This document shows positions 1 to 10,434 of a stretch of 64,000 bases of DNA, one piece after another. The translations under genes were made by a program, and so were the position numbers. Under the pieces are notes generated by a model that saw only the letters and a program-made list of their open reading frames with translations, had not been told where the DNA came from and ran no database searches. Source of the stretch: Xenorhabdus bovienii SS-2004 (GTDB lineage Bacteria > Pseudomonadota > Gammaproteobacteria > Enterobacterales > Enterobacteriaceae). Where the stretch lies: assembly GCF_000027225.1 (NCBI RefSeq), contig NC_013892.1, forward strand, positions 1,860,001 through 1,924,000, in the 5' to 3' direction. Each line of letters begins with the position of its first letter. The stretch's first letter is position 1.

Positions 1-1266
1 GTTGAACGTTCTTACCAAGAATATATTAATGCGTTGAAAGAGCTGAAAATATACCTTTATGAAGGGAATTTCCAGGCATTTCTTGATCAGCCAACAGAAA
101 ATTACCAGCGTCAGCTAGAAGTCGCATACAACAATTACATGCAGTATCTCGGCCATAACATCAGCACAGCGGTTTCCGATGGTGCCTTTTACTATAAAGT
201 TTCCATCGCCATGTTTTTCGGTTCTATCCTGATGGTATTTGTTGTTTCGGCATCAGCGCACTGGTGGATGCGACGTAATCTGCTCCGGCCGTTTGATAAT
301 ATGCGAGCCTGTTTTCAGGATGTAGCAGAAGGCCGCCTGAATAAAGAAATTGCTGTCACGACTAGTGATGAGATTGGCGATATATTCAGAAAACTGCGCG
401 ATATGCAGCAATCTCTGATTAAGTCGATTGCCTCTGTACGGGACAATACCAACCAGATGTATGCCGGTATTCAGGAAATTACACAAGGCAATACCGACCT
501 GTCATCACGCACTGAAGAACAGGCTGCATCGCTGGAAGAAACCGCTGCCAGCATGGAAGAGCTCACTGTTACTGTCAAACAGAACGCTGAGAACGCACGT
601 CAGGCCAGTGAGCTGGCAGTATCTGCTTCCCAGACGGCTTCGAAAGGCGGTGAATTGACCGTCAGCGTGGTGGCTACTATGGATGAAATTGCCAACAGTT
701 CGAAGAAAATCAGCGCTATTATCAGTGTCATTGATGGCATTGCCTTCCAAACCAATATCCTGGCATTAAATGCGGCGGTTGAAGCAGCGCGTGCCGGTGA
801 GCAGGGACGTGGGTTCTCTGTCGTGGCGGGCGAAGTGCGTGACTTGGCGCAACGCAGTGCTGAGGCGGCGAAAGAAATCAAAACCCTGATCGATGAATCT
901 GTCCATCGAGTTAACCAAGGTTCTGAGCTAGTTAATCACGCCGGAAACACCATGGATGAATTAGTCAAATCAGTAAACCAAGTCACTGAACTGATGGCTG
1001 AAATTGCCGCTGCTTCTGATGAACAAAGCCGTGGTATTCATCAGGTTGCCCAAGCTGTCAGCCAGATGGATCAAGTCACACAGCAAAATGCGGCTTTGGT
1101 GGAACAATCTGCGGCAGCGGCTGCTGCGCTTGAAGATAAGGCCGACACATTAGTGAAAACCGTTGCTTTATTTGAACTGTCTGAAAGCTTAGATAATGAG
1201 TATGACCATCAGACATCCTCTGCTTCAAAAATGACCGATGAGTATATCGCAAGTCAAGTACGCTGA
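1..1266 (+). CDS. Methyl-accepting chemotaxis protein, 5' end outside window
   Basis: Transmembrane chemoreceptor that passes ligand signals to CheA/CheW. The frame is open from base 1, so the start and most of the periplasmic sensor lie outside the window. Visible parts, in order: the end of the ligand-binding helices, a second membrane segment (about 190-255 nt), a HAMP linker, then the long coiled-coil signalling domain. The conserved hairpin tip is present ([20 protein letters not shown], then [20 protein letters not shown]). The C-terminus ends in EYIASQVR, without the NWETF-type pentapeptide that tethers CheR/CheB in high-abundance E. coli receptors. cheR starts 6 nt downstream, so it is probably the last receptor gene before the adaptation genes. 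The ligand cannot be judged. Confidence 0.95.
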   Translation, partial: VERSYQEYINALKELKIYLYEGNFQAFLDQPTENYQRQLEVAYNNYMQYLGHNISTAVSDGAFYYKVSIAMFFGSILMVFVVSASAHWWMRRNLLRPFDNMRACFQDVAEGRLNKEIAVTTSDEIGDIFRKLRDMQQSLIKSIASVRDNTNQMYAGIQEITQGNTDLSSRTEEQAASLEETAASMEELTVTVKQNAENARQASELAVSASQTASKGGELTVSVVATMDEIANSSKKISAIISVIDGIAFQTNILALNAAVEAARAGEQGRGFSVVAGEVRDLAQRSAEAAKEIKTLIDESVHRVNQGSELVNHAGNTMDELVKSVNQVTELMAEIAAASDEQSRGIHQVAQAVSQMDQVTQQNAALVEQSAAAAAALEDKADTLVKTVALFELSESLDNEYDHQTSSASKMTDEYIASQVR

Positions 1267-1272
1267 GGTCAG

Positions 1273-2163
1273 ATGAAATCCAATTTAGCAGCCTCAGATA
1301 CTGATGCTATTTCACCGCTGAACTTTATGTTTCAGCGGCATATTTTGTCGGATGCACAATTTGAACGCATCTGCCAGTTCATCTATCAACGGGCTGGTAT
1401 TGTACTGGCCAAAAATAAACGTGAAATGGTTTACAACCGCCTGGTCAGGCGCTTGCGTGTACTGGGAATCAATGATTTTGGTCAATACCTGTCGATTCTG
1501 GAACAGAATATTCATAGCAAAGAATGGGAATTATTCATCAATGCATTGACTACCAATCTCACGGCATTTTTCAGGGAAGCTCATCATTTTCCCATTTTGG
1601 CAGCGCATGCCAGCAGAAAAAATGCAGGCACATATCGAGTTTGGAGCGCAGCCGCTTCGACGGGAGAGGAACCGTATTCTATCGCCATGACCCTGTGTGA
1701 TGCATTAGGGCATCGGACAAATCGGATAAAAATCATTGGCAGCGATATTGATACTCATGTGCTGGAAAAAGCCCGTCAGGGAGTATATCGACTGGAAGAA
1801 TTACAGCACATGAGTAATAGCCAAAAGAAAAAGTATTTTTTCAAAGGCATTGGTTCCTTTGAAGGATATGCCAGAGTGCGTCCCACACTGGCTGAACTGG
1901 TTAGCTTTCAGCACTTGAATCTATTGGATTCTGACTGGGCGCTCGAGGGTAAGTTTGATGCGATATTCTGTCGCAATGTCATGATTTATTTTGACAAAAA
2001 GACGCAGGAAAGAATTTTGCGTCGTTTTGCCAATTACTTAAAACCGGATGGTTTGCTCTTTGCGGGGCATTCCGAAAACGTCACTCAAATCAGCCGAGAG
2101 TTCTACTTGCAAGGACAAACCGTTTACGGTGTAGGTCGTCGGGCAGGAAGGGGTCATGAATAA
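1273..2163 (+). CDS. cheR: CheR chemotaxis methyltransferase
   Basis: SAM-dependent methyltransferase that methylates glutamates of chemoreceptors during adaptation. The protein has 296 aa, close to the family norm. An N-terminal helical domain is followed by the Rossmann methyltransferase domain. Visible motifs are [16 protein letters not shown], the SAM-binding [28 protein letters not shown], and [19 protein letters not shown] ribosome-binding site overlaps the stop of the preceding receptor gene. The 3' end overlaps cheB by 8 nt, which suggests translational coupling. Confidence 0.97.
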   Translation: MKSNLAASDTDAISPLNFMFQRHILSDAQFERICQFIYQRAGIVLAKNKREMVYNRLVRRLRVLGINDFGQYLSILEQNIHSKEWELFINALTTNLTAFFREAHHFPILAAHASRKNAGTYRVWSAAASTGEEPYSIAMTLCDALGHRTNRIKIIGSDIDTHVLEKARQGVYRLEELQHMSNSQKKKYFFKGIGSFEGYARVRPTLAELVSFQHLNLLDSDWALEGKFDAIFCRNVMIYFDKKTQERILRRFANYLKPDGLLFAGHSENVTQISREFYLQGQTVYGVGRRAGRGHE

Positions 2164-3208
2164 AATAACTGTACTGTGTGTGGATGATTCGGCGCTGATG
2201 CGCCAAATCATGCGGGAAATAATCAATAGCCACCCGGATATGGAGGTGGTGGACTGCGCGCCAGATCCGTTTGTTGCCCGTGATTTAATAAAAAAACACA
2301 ATCCTCAGGTATTAACACTGGATGTAGAGATGCCACGCATGGATGGCATTGATTTTCTTGAAAAATTAATGCGTTTGCGTCCCATGCCGGTTGTGATGGT
2401 TTCGTCTCTGACGGCGAAAGGATCAGAAATTACATTGAAAGCACTGGAGCTGGGTGCGGTCGATTTTGTGACCAAGCCGCAACTGGGCCTTCGCGAAGGA
2501 ATGCTGGCCTATAGTGAGCTGATTGCCGAAAAAATCCGCGCTGCGGCGCAGGCAAAAATCAGTACCATGCCATCCAGTCCTGTGATTGCTACCCCATTGA
2601 ATTTCAAGCCACTATTATCCAGCGAAAAACTGATCGCAGTCGGCGCTTCGACAGGGGGAACAGAGGCAATAAAAAACCTGTTGCAACCTTTGCCTGTCAC
2701 CAGCCCGGCGTTACTGATCACTCAGCATATGCCGCCGGGTTTTACACGTTCATTTGCAGAAAGGCTCAATAAATTAAGCCAAATCACCGTTAAAGAGGCG
2801 GAGAATGGTGAGCGGGTTCTGCCGGGGCATGCTTACATCGCACCGGGGGATCACCATATGGAACTGTGTCGTAGCGGAGCTAATTATCAAATCATGACTA
2901 CCCGCGCTCCGCCGGTCAATCGTCATCGTCCTTCCGTTGATGTGCTGTTCCGCTCCGTTGCCAAACATGCGGGACGCAATGCCGTTGGTGTCATCTTGAC
3001 CGGAATGGGTAGTGATGGAGCTGCCGGCCTGCTGGAAATGAAACAGGCAGGTGCTTATACGCTGGCACAGAGTGAAGCAAGCTGCGTAGTCTTTGGTATG
3101 CCACGAGCGGCGATCCAGCTGGGAGCTATTGATGACATTATGGATATTCAAAAAATCAGTAAAGCGATGCTGGCCAAAATCAGCGCAGGGCAATCGATTC
3201 GTATTTAG
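2156..3208 (+). CDS. cheB: CheB chemotaxis methylesterase/deamidase
   Basis: Response regulator that removes receptor methyl groups when phosphorylated by CheA. The 350 aa carry an N-terminal receiver domain ([15 protein letters not shown]; phosphoacceptor Asp in [12 protein letters not shown]) and a C-terminal methylesterase domain. The catalytic Ser is in [12 protein letters not shown], the His in [17 protein letters not shown], and the Asp in [16 protein letters not shown]. All expected residues are present. It overlaps the end of cheR by 8 nt and is followed by cheY after about 70 nt. Confidence 0.97.
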   Translation: MNKITVLCVDDSALMRQIMREIINSHPDMEVVDCAPDPFVARDLIKKHNPQVLTLDVEMPRMDGIDFLEKLMRLRPMPVVMVSSLTAKGSEITLKALELGAVDFVTKPQLGLREGMLAYSELIAEKIRAAAQAKISTMPSSPVIATPLNFKPLLSSEKLIAVGASTGGTEAIKNLLQPLPVTSPALLITQHMPPGFTRSFAERLNKLSQITVKEAENGERVLPGHAYIAPGDHHMELCRSGANYQIMTTRAPPVNRHRPSVDVLFRSVAKHAGRNAVGVILTGMGSDGAAGLLEMKQAGAYTLAQSEASCVVFGMPRAAIQLGAIDDIMDIQKISKAMLAKISAGQSIRI

Positions 3209-3276
3209 TTGTTGTTATTTGATGTTAACTTTTGCGGCACTGTGCTGCCGGATGAATGAAATTCCAAGGAGTGTTT

Positions 3277-3666
3277 ATGGCAAGTAAGGATCTGAGATTT
3301 CTGGTCGTCGATGATTTTGCAACTATGCGTCGCATTGTACGCAATTTATTGAAGGAACTGGGCTTCAACAACGTTGATGAAGCTCAGGATGGAGCTGAAG
3401 CACTCGCTAAGCTTCGTGCTGCTGAATTTGATTTTGTTATTTCTGACTGGAATATGCCCAATATTGATGGTCTTGAACTGCTGAAAATCATTCGCGGTGA
3501 AGAAAAGCTGGCTGCCTTACCTGTCTTGATGGTAACGGCAGAGGCGAAGAAAGAAAACATTATTGCAGCAGCACAGGCCGGAGCCAGTGGTTACGTCGTT
3601 AAACCGTTTACTGCGGCGATCCTGGAAGAGAAACTCAATAAAATATTTGAAAAATTAGGGCTCTAA
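3277..3666 (+). CDS. cheY: CheY chemotaxis response regulator
   Basis: Single-domain response regulator; the phosphorylated form binds the flagellar switch and promotes clockwise rotation. The start at 3277 ([13 protein letters not shown]) follows an AAGGA ribosome-binding site and gives the standard 129 aa; an upstream in-frame ATG at 3256 has no good site. Visible residues are the acidic pair in VVDDF, the phosphoacceptor Asp in [13 protein letters not shown], the switch Thr in [10 protein letters not shown], and Lys in [10 protein letters not shown]. cheZ follows 9 nt downstream. Confidence 0.98.
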   Translation: MASKDLRFLVVDDFATMRRIVRNLLKELGFNNVDEAQDGAEALAKLRAAEFDFVISDWNMPNIDGLELLKIIRGEEKLAALPVLMVTAEAKKENIIAAAQAGASGYVVKPFTAAILEEKLNKIFEKLGL

Positions 3667-3675
3667 GGAGACAAA

Positions 3676-4332
3676 ATGAGTGAAAATCCAGTCATGCCGA
3701 GAGATGAGGCAGTTACTACCAGTGAAATAATCAGTCGTATTGGGCAGTTAACGAGAATGCTGCGCGATAGTCTGCGTGAACTGGGGTTAGATCAAACCAT
3801 TGCTCAGGCGGCTGAGGCGATCCCTGATGCGAGGGAGCGATTGAATTACGTTGTCCAGATGACGGCACAGGCGGCTGAAAGGGTGCTGAATTGCGTTGAA
3901 GAGGCACAGCCCCACCAGAATGAATTGGAATCTTCGGCGAAATCCTTAACCCAGCGCTGGGATGAGTGGTTTGCAAACCCGAACAATCTGGAATTGACAG
4001 AGGCTCGCTCACTGGTGACAGATACCAGAGATTATCTCAATCTTGTACCTGAACATGTCTCATTTACCAATACTCAATTGCTTGAGATCATGATGGCGCA
4101 AGACTTTCAGGATCTGACAGGGCAGGTCATCAAACGGATGATGGAAGTTATTCAGGAGCTGGAAAAACAACTGGTTATGGTGTTAATGGAAAATATGCCT
4201 TCTGACCAGATGGCCAAAGCGAAAAAAGAAAACGACAGCCTTCTTAATGGCCCTCAGGTTAATCAGAATGGAGCAGGTGTTATTGCCAACCAAGCACAGG
4301 TTGATGATTTATTGGATAGTTTAGGTTTTTGA
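3676..4332 (+). CDS. cheZ: CheZ CheY-P phosphatase
   Basis: Phosphatase that dephosphorylates CheY-P. It has 218 aa, nearly the E. coli length. The catalytic region of the long hairpin is intact ([18 protein letters not shown], with the Asp and Gln used in catalysis). The C-terminal CheY-binding peptide is present ([13 protein letters not shown]). A strong AAGGAGA ribosome-binding site lies between cheY and cheZ. In E. coli and Salmonella flhB follows directly; here 8.5 kb of unrelated DNA intervenes. Confidence 0.97.
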   Translation: MSENPVMPRDEAVTTSEIISRIGQLTRMLRDSLRELGLDQTIAQAAEAIPDARERLNYVVQMTAQAAERVLNCVEEAQPHQNELESSAKSLTQRWDEWFANPNNLELTEARSLVTDTRDYLNLVPEHVSFTNTQLLEIMMAQDFQDLTGQVIKRMMEVIQELEKQLVMVLMENMPSDQMAKAKKENDSLLNGPQVNQNGAGVIANQAQVDDLLDSLGF

Positions 4333-5324
4333 TAACGAATGACGGGACTTTATAACGAATAGTACAGAAGGCGAAATAGGGGGTTTCTACCACTTGCAGT
4401 TGTGGTTTGATCAATTCATTGAGTTTTTTCACATGGCACATCGGCACACCTTGGTGGAAATGATGTGCTGTGTGGATGTGATTACCGTTCACGTACCATG
4501 CGATGAGCCGGTTAGTGCTCTTTGTTTGAAAAATAGCCCTCTTTTTCGGGTGATTTTTGGGATTTTGCTCTTAGCTACTATACCTTTAGTATTCATTGAA
4601 GGTTATTTGCCAACATTTTTCAAAGTGAAGCAGGGAAAGTCAGCCATGTCGGTGGTAGTAGAGGTTTTATTAAGTAGTTTGTTGAAGTATTTTCAGTTTC
4701 TGGAGGGATGTATTGAATAAATAAAATGTAGCGATATTGGGAATAGTTACCTAATGTGTGAAGTTCATCAAAATAGCATACATAAAAAATGAATAATGAT
4801 TATGCCGCGTAAATCGAAAGTTTAACAGAATGTATAAATACGGTTAAATATTTTTAAAAATATAACTTACTTATTTTATTAATGTATTGCAATTCATTCA
4901 TTGCAGCTAATGAAATGAATAAATGATTTTTTATTAATGTAAAATCATGTTGATTCAATAAAATATATTGTAAATATTAATGGAATACTTCATTAAATAT
5001 CTCTTGGGTAATAAAAAATATAACATGAAAATAGTGTAATTTCGAGGTGATTATTTGTAATTAAAGATCTATTTAAATAGTATTGTTACTGTTTTTGAAG
5101 AGTGTATTAAAGATTATTGAAATGTATAGCATAAAACTCTATATAATTTATTTAATTAATAATTATTTTGTGCGTTTTCTTAGGATTATAATTCATGGCG
5201 GTGTTTTTAGACGTCTTATATAAAATGATTGATAAATAAGCCATATTAATGCTCTTTTATTGGGAATCATCATGATATGAAAATACTTTTTTAATTATTT
5301 TACAAAGAGTATAGAGGTATCCTT
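4333..5324. other. AT-rich stretch between cheZ and the TcA remnant
   Basis: About 1 kb with no convincing gene. The first part carries one doubtful ORF (4394-4720) and a 9-bp direct repeat ATAACGAAT just after cheZ (4333-4341 and 4352-4360). From about 4740 to 5320 the DNA is strongly AT-rich, with many stops in all frames. It would contain any promoter of the TcA/TcB unit. No RNA gene was recognised. Confidence 0.5.
4394..4720 (+). CDS. Doubtful hypothetical protein, one membrane segment
   Basis: Open frame of 108 codons with no recognised family. It has one plausible hydrophobic segment in its middle (SPLFRVIFGILLLATIPLVF) and a short polar tail. No clear ribosome-binding site precedes the ATG at 4394; an internal ATG at 4432 is an alternative. 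It begins 62 nt after cheZ, at the edge of the accessory island, and may be chance or a remnant of a broken gene. I cannot assign a function. Confidence 0.2.
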   Translation: MQLWFDQFIEFFHMAHRHTLVEMMCCVDVITVHVPCDEPVSALCLKNSPLFRVIFGILLLATIPLVFIEGYLPTFFKVKQGKSAMSVVVEVLLSSLLKYFQFLEGCIE

Positions 5325-5757
5325 ATGTACAATACAGAAAATATATTGTTTAGGCTTAATAGGAACAATCCCCAAAAACCGATGACATTGATTCATATTA
5401 TGTCAATGTCATTCTCAGCATTCAGGAAAGAAGCCAAAGATACACTGAATTGGGGAGAGAATCATCACCTGTATCTAACCGCCAAGAAAGCCGAAAAAGA
5501 AAACAGGATTTTTGACGCACGTTTATTATCCCGCACCAATTCGCAGTTACCTGCCATTTGAAGGGATTAATATTCCGAAAGATAAAGATACAAGTGCACT
5601 GGTGCTGAGTTTCCCCAATGTGAACGTTAAACAGAAAACAATGTTTCTCAGTTTGAACGGCATCGTTTTCTGTTTAACGTTTGCTACACCATTTGCAAAT
5701 AATTGCTTACTTACTGCAAACAGGCTCCCTACGGAGGAGACTGAAGGAGCACGATGA
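5325..5757 (+). pseudogene. Tc-toxin A subunit (TcdA/XptA-like) reduced to its two ends
   Basis: Remnant of a large insecticidal-toxin A (pore-forming, TcA) gene. Frame one (5325-5561, 78 codons, GAGG site upstream) has the TcA N-terminal pattern, with SFSAFRKEAKDTLNWGENHH and NRIFDARLLSRTNSQL. This matches XptA2/TcdA residues of the type SFxEFRxxxxxxLSWxExxxLY and RLxEARIxxRANPQL. It then runs directly into sequence whose other frame (from about 5530) encodes the TcA C-terminal end, SYLPFEGINIP followed by LVLSFPNVNVKQK. The normal counterpart is RYLPFEGISVNDSG then LTLSFPDATDRQK. Roughly 2,400 internal codons are missing and the ends are out of frame. The reading frame after LTF no longer matches TcA and runs to 5757. 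The family resemblance is from memory; the truncation is seen directly. Confidence 0.8.
5623..5681. repeat. 17-bp perfect inverted repeat inside the TcA remnant
   Basis: AACGTTAAACAGAAAAC at 5623-5639 is repeated in exact inverse orientation at 5665-5681, with a 25-nt loop. It sits in the TcA C-terminal remnant, about 80 nt before the TcB start. In RNA it would form a long stem just before the TcB leader. No U-run follows, so it is not a standard terminator. Confidence 0.75.
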
Positions 5758-5758
5758 T

Positions 5759-8700
5759 ATGACACAAGATTCACAGGACATGACAGTAACACAACTGTCT
5801 CTACCCAAAGGGGGCGGTGCGATCAGTGGTATGGGTGACGCCATCAGTAATGCAGGGCCGGATGGGATGGCTTCGCTTTCTGTGCCTTTGCCTATCTCTG
5901 CCGGTCGGGGGAGCGCACCGAATTTATCCCTGAACTACAGTAGTGGGGCAGGAAACGGGCCATTTGGTATTGGCTGGCAATCCAGTACCATGGCTATCAG
6001 CCGTCGTACTCAACATGGCGTACCGCAATATCACGGTGAAGATACTTTTTTATGTCCGATGGGAGAAGTGATGGCAGTTGCCGTCAATCCGAGCGGGCAA
6101 CCCGATGTACGTCAGACCGATAAACTATTAGGCGGGCAACTGCCTGTTACTTATACTGTTACGCGTCATCAGCCCAGAAATATTCAGCATTTCAGCAAAC
6201 TTGAATACTGGCAATCGCTAACGGATGTGGAAACCACGCCTTTTTGGTTAATGTATTCACCTGATGGGCAAATTCACATTTTCGGAAAAACTGAGCAGGC
6301 TCAGATCGCTAATCCGGCAGAGACGTCACAGATTGCCCAATGGCTATTGGAAGAGACCGTAACACCAACGGGAGAACACATTTATTACCAGTATCGGGCA
6401 GAAGACGATATCGGTTGTGATGACAGCGAAAAAAATGCCCACCCTAATGCCAGTGCTCAGCGTTATCTGGCTCAGGTGAACTACGGTAATATCACACCTG
6501 AATCCAGCCTGCTTGTGTTGAAGAATACGCCACCTGCTGATCACGAATGGCTATTCCATTTGGTATTTGATTATGGTGAACGAACGCAGGAAATAAACAC
6601 GGTTCCTCCTTTCAAAGCACCTTCAAACAACTGGAGAATACGCCCAGACCGTTTCTCCCGCTTTGAATATGGTTTTGAAGTACGAACCCGCCGCCTGTGC
6701 CAACAAATTCTGATGTTCCATCGCCTGAAATCTCTTACAGGAGAACAGATTGACGGAGAAGAAACTCCTGCCTTGGTTGCCCGTCTGCTTCTCAGTTATG
6801 ACCTGAACGACAGCGTGGCAACCCTGACTGCCATTCGGCAAATGGCGTATGAAACGGACGCAACCTTAATTGCTTTACCGCCACTGGAGTTTGACTATCA
6901 GCGCTTTGAGGCAAAAGTCACGCAAAAATGGCAGGAAATGCCTCAATTGGCTGGATTGAATGCCCAACAGCCTTACCAACTCGTCGATCTCTATGGTGAA
7001 GGTATTTCCGGCATCCTGTATCAGGATCGGCCTGGGGCATGGTGGTATCAGGCCCCCATCCGTCAGAAAAGTGTTGAAGATATTAACGCGGTAACCTATA
7101 GCCCAGTAAAACCCTTACCTAAGATCCCCAGTCAGCAGGACAGGGCAACGTTGATGGATATCGACGGTGATGGACATCTGGATTGGGTTATCACTGGCGC
7201 AGGCATTCAGGGACGGCACAGTATGCAGCCGAATGGCGAATGGACACACTTTATTCCCATTTCTGCACTGCCAACAGAATATTTTCATCCACAGGCACAA
7301 CTGGCGGATCTGGTGGGAGCCGGGTTATCTGATTTAGCGCTGATTGGTCCCAGAAGTGTGCGTTTGTATGCCAACGACCGGGGAAACTGGAAAGCGGGTA
7401 TTAATGTTATGCCACCTGATGGTGTGAATTTGCCGACATTCGGCGGTGATGCCAGCAGTCTGGTCGCATTTTCTGATATGTTAGGGTCGGGACAGCAGCA
7501 TTTGGTAGAAATTGCCGCTCAGAGCGTTAAATGCTGGCCGAATCTAGGACATGGCCGTTTTGGTGAAGCTATTCTGCTGCCGGGGTTTAGCCAACCGAGT
7601 GGAATATTCAATGCTAACCAAGTTTTTCTGGCAGATCTCGATGGCTCCGGCACCGCCGATATCATCTATGCACACAGCAAGTATCTGGAAATTTATCTGA
7701 ACGAAAGCGGCAACCGTTTTAGTGCACCCGTTCGACTTGATTTGCCGAAAGGGGTGATGTTTGATAATACCTGCCAGTTACAGGTGTCGGATATTCAAGG
7801 ATTGGGCGCTGCCAGCATTGTACTGACCGTACCTCATATGGCACCGCGCCATTGGCGTTATGATTTTACTTACAATAAACCTTGGCTGCTCAATGTCATC
7901 AACAATAATTCTGGTGCAGAAACCACTTTGTTTTATCGTAGTTCCGCCCAATTCTGGCTGGATGAAAAAAGTCAGATCGAAGAATCGGGGAAATTTGCAG
8001 CGAGTTATCTTCCTTTTCCCATACATTTGTTGTGGCGCAATGAGGTTCTTGATGAAATTACCGGTAATCGGCTGACTAAGGGCATGAGTTATGCCCACGG
8101 TGCATGGGATGGCAGAGAAAGAGAATTCTGCGGATTTGGCCGTGTAACGCAAATTGATACCGACGAATTTGCCAAGGGAACCACAGAGAAAACGCCGGAT
8201 GAAAATATCTATCCTTCCCGTAGCATAAGCTGGTTTTCCACGGGTCTGCCCGAAGTGGATTCTCAACTTCCGGCAGAATACTGGCGTGGTGACGATCAGG
8301 CATTTGCCGGCTTTACACCGCGCTTCACTCGCTATGAAAAAGCGGATGCAGGGCAAGCGGGGCAGGATATCCCGATTAAAGAACCGACCGAAACAGAAGC
8401 GTATTGGCTTAACCGCGCCATGAAAGGCCAATTACTGCGCAGTGAAGTCTATGGTGATGACAAAACAGAAAACGCTAAAATTCCGTACACCGTCACAGAA
8501 GCCCGTTGTCAGGTCAGATTAATTCCCAGCAATGACGAAGCCGCGCCGTCGTCTTGGGCATCGATCATCGAAAACCGCAGTTATCACTATGAGCGTATCG
8601 TCGTCGATCCGAGTTGCAAACAACAGGTCGTGCTCAATGCGGATGAATATGGCTTTCCGCAGGCAAAAGTGGATATCGCCTACCCACGGCGTAACAAACC

Positions 8701-10279
8701 GACACAGAACCCCTATCCGGATTCGTTACCGGATACTCTGTTCGCCGATAGCTATGACGACCAGCAAAAACAGTTATATCTGACAAAACAGCAGCAGAGC
8801 TACTACCACCTGACTCATCAGGATGATTGGGTGCTGGGTCTGACGGATACCCGATACAGCGAAGTTTATCATTATGCACAAACTGACGCTCAAAGTGATA
8901 TTCCCAAGGCAGGGCTGACATTGGAAGACCTGCTGAAAGTTGACGGCCTGATAGGTAAAGACAAGACGTTTAGCTATTTAGGGCAGCAGCGAGTAGCTTA
9001 CGTGGGTGGAGATGCAGAAAAACCGACACGTCAGGTGCGGGTGGCTTATACAGAAACCGCAGCTTTTGATGACAACGCGCTGCATGCCTTTGATGGCGTG
9101 ATGACTTCTGCTGAACTGACGCAACAGTTGCTGGCGGGTGGGTACCTGTACGTACCGCAGGTTTCTGATGCGGCAGGTAGTAGTGGAAAGGTATGGGTAG
9201 CTCGACAGGGATATACCGAGTATGGTGATGCTTCTCAGTTCTACCGGCCACTCACCCAGCGCAAGAGCTTGCTGACCGGAAAATATACACTCAGTTGGGA
9301 TACTCACTATTGTGTGGTGGTAAAAACCGAAGATGGTGCGGGAATGACCACGCAAGCGAAGTACGATTACCGCTTCCTGCTTCCGGCACAATTGACAGAT
9401 ATCAATGATAATCAGCATATTGTGACATTCAATGCATTGGGACAGGTGACTTCCAGCCGTTTCTGGGGTACAGAAAATGGCAAAATGAGTGGTTACTCTA
9501 CGCCGGAAAATAAACCGTTCACAGTGCCAGATACCGTCGAAAAAGCCTTTGCTTTGCAACCGGCGATCCCGGTTTCACAGTGCAACATTTATGTGCCGGA
9601 TAGCTGGATGCGGCTTCTGCCCCAACAGTCTCTGACTGGCCGGCTAAAAGAGGGGGAAACCTTGTGGAACGTATTATACAGGGCGGGTGTAGTGACGGAA
9701 GATGGTTTGCTCTGTGAACTGGCCTGCCGTCGTTGGCTCAACCGTCAGACAACGTCTTCAATGGCAGCCGTGACATTACAGCAAATCTTGGCTCAGACTC
9801 CACGACAACCTCCCCATGCCATGACGATCACGACAGATCGTTATGACAGTGATTCTCAGCAGCAACTTCGGCAGTCAATAGCATTGAGTGATGGTTTTGG
9901 TCGTGTACTGCAAAGCGCGCAGCGTCATGAAGCAGGAAAGGCATGGCAGCGTGCAGAAGATGGCTCTTTGGTTGTTGATAGTACCGGTAAACCCGTTGTT
10001 GCTGATACCACAACGCGCTGGGCAGTATCTGGTCGCACAGAATACGATGGTAAAGGGCAGACGATCAGAGCTTACCTGCCTTATTATCTCAATGATTGGC
10101 GCTATGTCAGTGATGACAGCGCACGGGATGATCTGTACGCCGATACCCATTTTTACGATCCTCTGGGGCGTGAATATCAGGTAAAAACCGCGAAAGGCTT
10201 TTGGCGTGAAAACAGGTTTATGCCGTGGTTTGTAGTCAATGAAGATGAAAATGACACGGCAGCACGTTTAACATCTTAG
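5759..10279 (+). CDS. xptC1: Insecticidal toxin complex subunit TcB (XptC1-like)
   Basis: TcB subunit of ABC-type Tc toxins. In known complexes TcB and TcC form a hollow cocoon that holds the TcC toxic C-terminus, and TcA injects it. The start at 5759 ([20 protein letters not shown]) follows AAGGAG and gives 1,506 aa, the full TcB length. Visible parts are an N-terminal SpvB-type domain ([16 protein letters not shown]), beta-propeller/FG-GAP-like repeats ([12 protein letters not shown] near residue 465; [12 protein letters not shown] near 628), then the TcdB middle domains. The C-terminus ([20 protein letters not shown]) is that of complete XptC1-type proteins. The sequence closely resembles X. 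nematophila XptC1 as remembered. No TcC gene follows and the neighbouring TcA is broken, so it could act only with partners encoded elsewhere. Confidence 0.95.
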   Translation: MTQDSQDMTVTQLSLPKGGGAISGMGDAISNAGPDGMASLSVPLPISAGRGSAPNLSLNYSSGAGNGPFGIGWQSSTMAISRRTQHGVPQYHGEDTFLCPMGEVMAVAVNPSGQPDVRQTDKLLGGQLPVTYTVTRHQPRNIQHFSKLEYWQSLTDVETTPFWLMYSPDGQIHIFGKTEQAQIANPAETSQIAQWLLEETVTPTGEHIYYQYRAEDDIGCDDSEKNAHPNASAQRYLAQVNYGNITPESSLLVLKNTPPADHEWLFHLVFDYGERTQEINTVPPFKAPSNNWRIRPDRFSRFEYGFEVRTRRLCQQILMFHRLKSLTGEQIDGEETPALVARLLLSYDLNDSVATLTAIRQMAYETDATLIALPPLEFDYQRFEAKVTQKWQEMPQLAGLNAQQPYQLVDLYGEGISGILYQDRPGAWWYQAPIRQKSVEDINAVTYSPVKPLPKIPSQQDRATLMDIDGDGHLDWVITGAGIQGRHSMQPNGEWTHFIPISALPTEYFHPQAQLADLVGAGLSDLALIGPRSVRLYANDRGNWKAGINVMPPDGVNLPTFGGDASSLVAFSDMLGSGQQHLVEIAAQSVKCWPNLGHGRFGEAILLPGFSQPSGIFNANQVFLADLDGSGTADIIYAHSKYLEIYLNESGNRFSAPVRLDLPKGVMFDNTCQLQVSDIQGLGAASIVLTVPHMAPRHWRYDFTYNKPWLLNVINNNSGAETTLFYRSSAQFWLDEKSQIEESGKFAASYLPFPIHLLWRNEVLDEITGNRLTKGMSYAHGAWDGREREFCGFGRVTQIDTDEFAKGTTEKTPDENIYPSRSISWFSTGLPEVDSQLPAEYWRGDDQAFAGFTPRFTRYEKADAGQAGQDIPIKEPTETEAYWLNRAMKGQLLRSEVYGDDKTENAKIPYTVTEARCQVRLIPSNDEAAPSSWASIIENRSYHYERIVVDPSCKQQVVLNADEYGFPQAKVDIAYPRRNKPTQNPYPDSLPDTLFADSYDDQQKQLYLTKQQQSYYHLTHQDDWVLGLTDTRYSEVYHYAQTDAQSDIPKAGLTLEDLLKVDGLIGKDKTFSYLGQQRVAYVGGDAEKPTRQVRVAYTETAAFDDNALHAFDGVMTSAELTQQLLAGGYLYVPQVSDAAGSSGKVWVARQGYTEYGDASQFYRPLTQRKSLLTGKYTLSWDTHYCVVVKTEDGAGMTTQAKYDYRFLLPAQLTDINDNQHIVTFNALGQVTSSRFWGTENGKMSGYSTPENKPFTVPDTVEKAFALQPAIPVSQCNIYVPDSWMRLLPQQSLTGRLKEGETLWNVLYRAGVVTEDGLLCELACRRWLNRQTTSSMAAVTLQQILAQTPRQPPHAMTITTDRYDSDSQQQLRQSIALSDGFGRVLQSAQRHEAGKAWQRAEDGSLVVDSTGKPVVADTTTRWAVSGRTEYDGKGQTIRAYLPYYLNDWRYVSDDSARDDLYADTHFYDPLGREYQVKTAKGFWRENRFMPWFVVNEDENDTAARLTS

Positions 10280-10287
10280 CAACTCGC

Positions 10288-10434
10288 TCAACCTTCCCTG
10301 TTATATATGCGGGGAAGGTTCAGACTTCTTTTAACGTCAATGATGCGAGTGCCAGTGGTCGGTAAATCGCCAGTATCGGTCAGCAAGGTGGCTAACTGCA
10401 GTTTCGTTTTGGTTAATTCCCGATAAGCCTTCAT
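10288..10434 (-). CDS. Small ORF coupled to the recombinase gene (48 aa)
   Basis: A 48-codon minus-strand frame whose ATG overlaps the recombinase stop as ATGA (10431-10434). It begins MKAYRELTKTKLQLATLLTD and ends at a TGA at 10288-10290. I recognise no family. The stop/start overlap is the usual arrangement for translational coupling, and the first two thirds read like a normal soluble peptide. The last residues are encoded by the hairpin after the TcB gene, which suggests that a longer gene was cut there by rearrangement. It may be a real small protein, a truncated 5' end, or chance. Confidence 0.3.
   Translation of the reverse strand: MKAYRELTKTKLQLATLLTDTGDLPTTGTRIIDVKRSLNLPRIYNREG
10290..10320 (+). 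terminator. Hairpin after the TcB gene
   Basis: A perfect 9-bp stem AACCTTCCC (10290-10298) / GGGAAGGTT (10312-10320) lies 10 nt after the TcB stop. It is followed by CAGACTTCTTTTA, which is only moderately T-rich. It is a plausible terminator for the toxin gene and also overlaps the end of the minus-strand 48-codon ORF. Confidence 0.45.

Noticed and set aside
7778..8431. 217-codon minus-strand frame inside the TcB gene
   Set aside because: Lies wholly within a complete, well-matching TcB frame and has no recognisable domain or ribosome-binding site.
10288..10434. The 48-aa ORF as a piece of TcA, because AYRELT resembles a TcA helix
   Set aside because: Only six residues agree; the rest does not follow TcA, and the ORF is on the strand opposite to the toxin genes. 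Kept as unknown.
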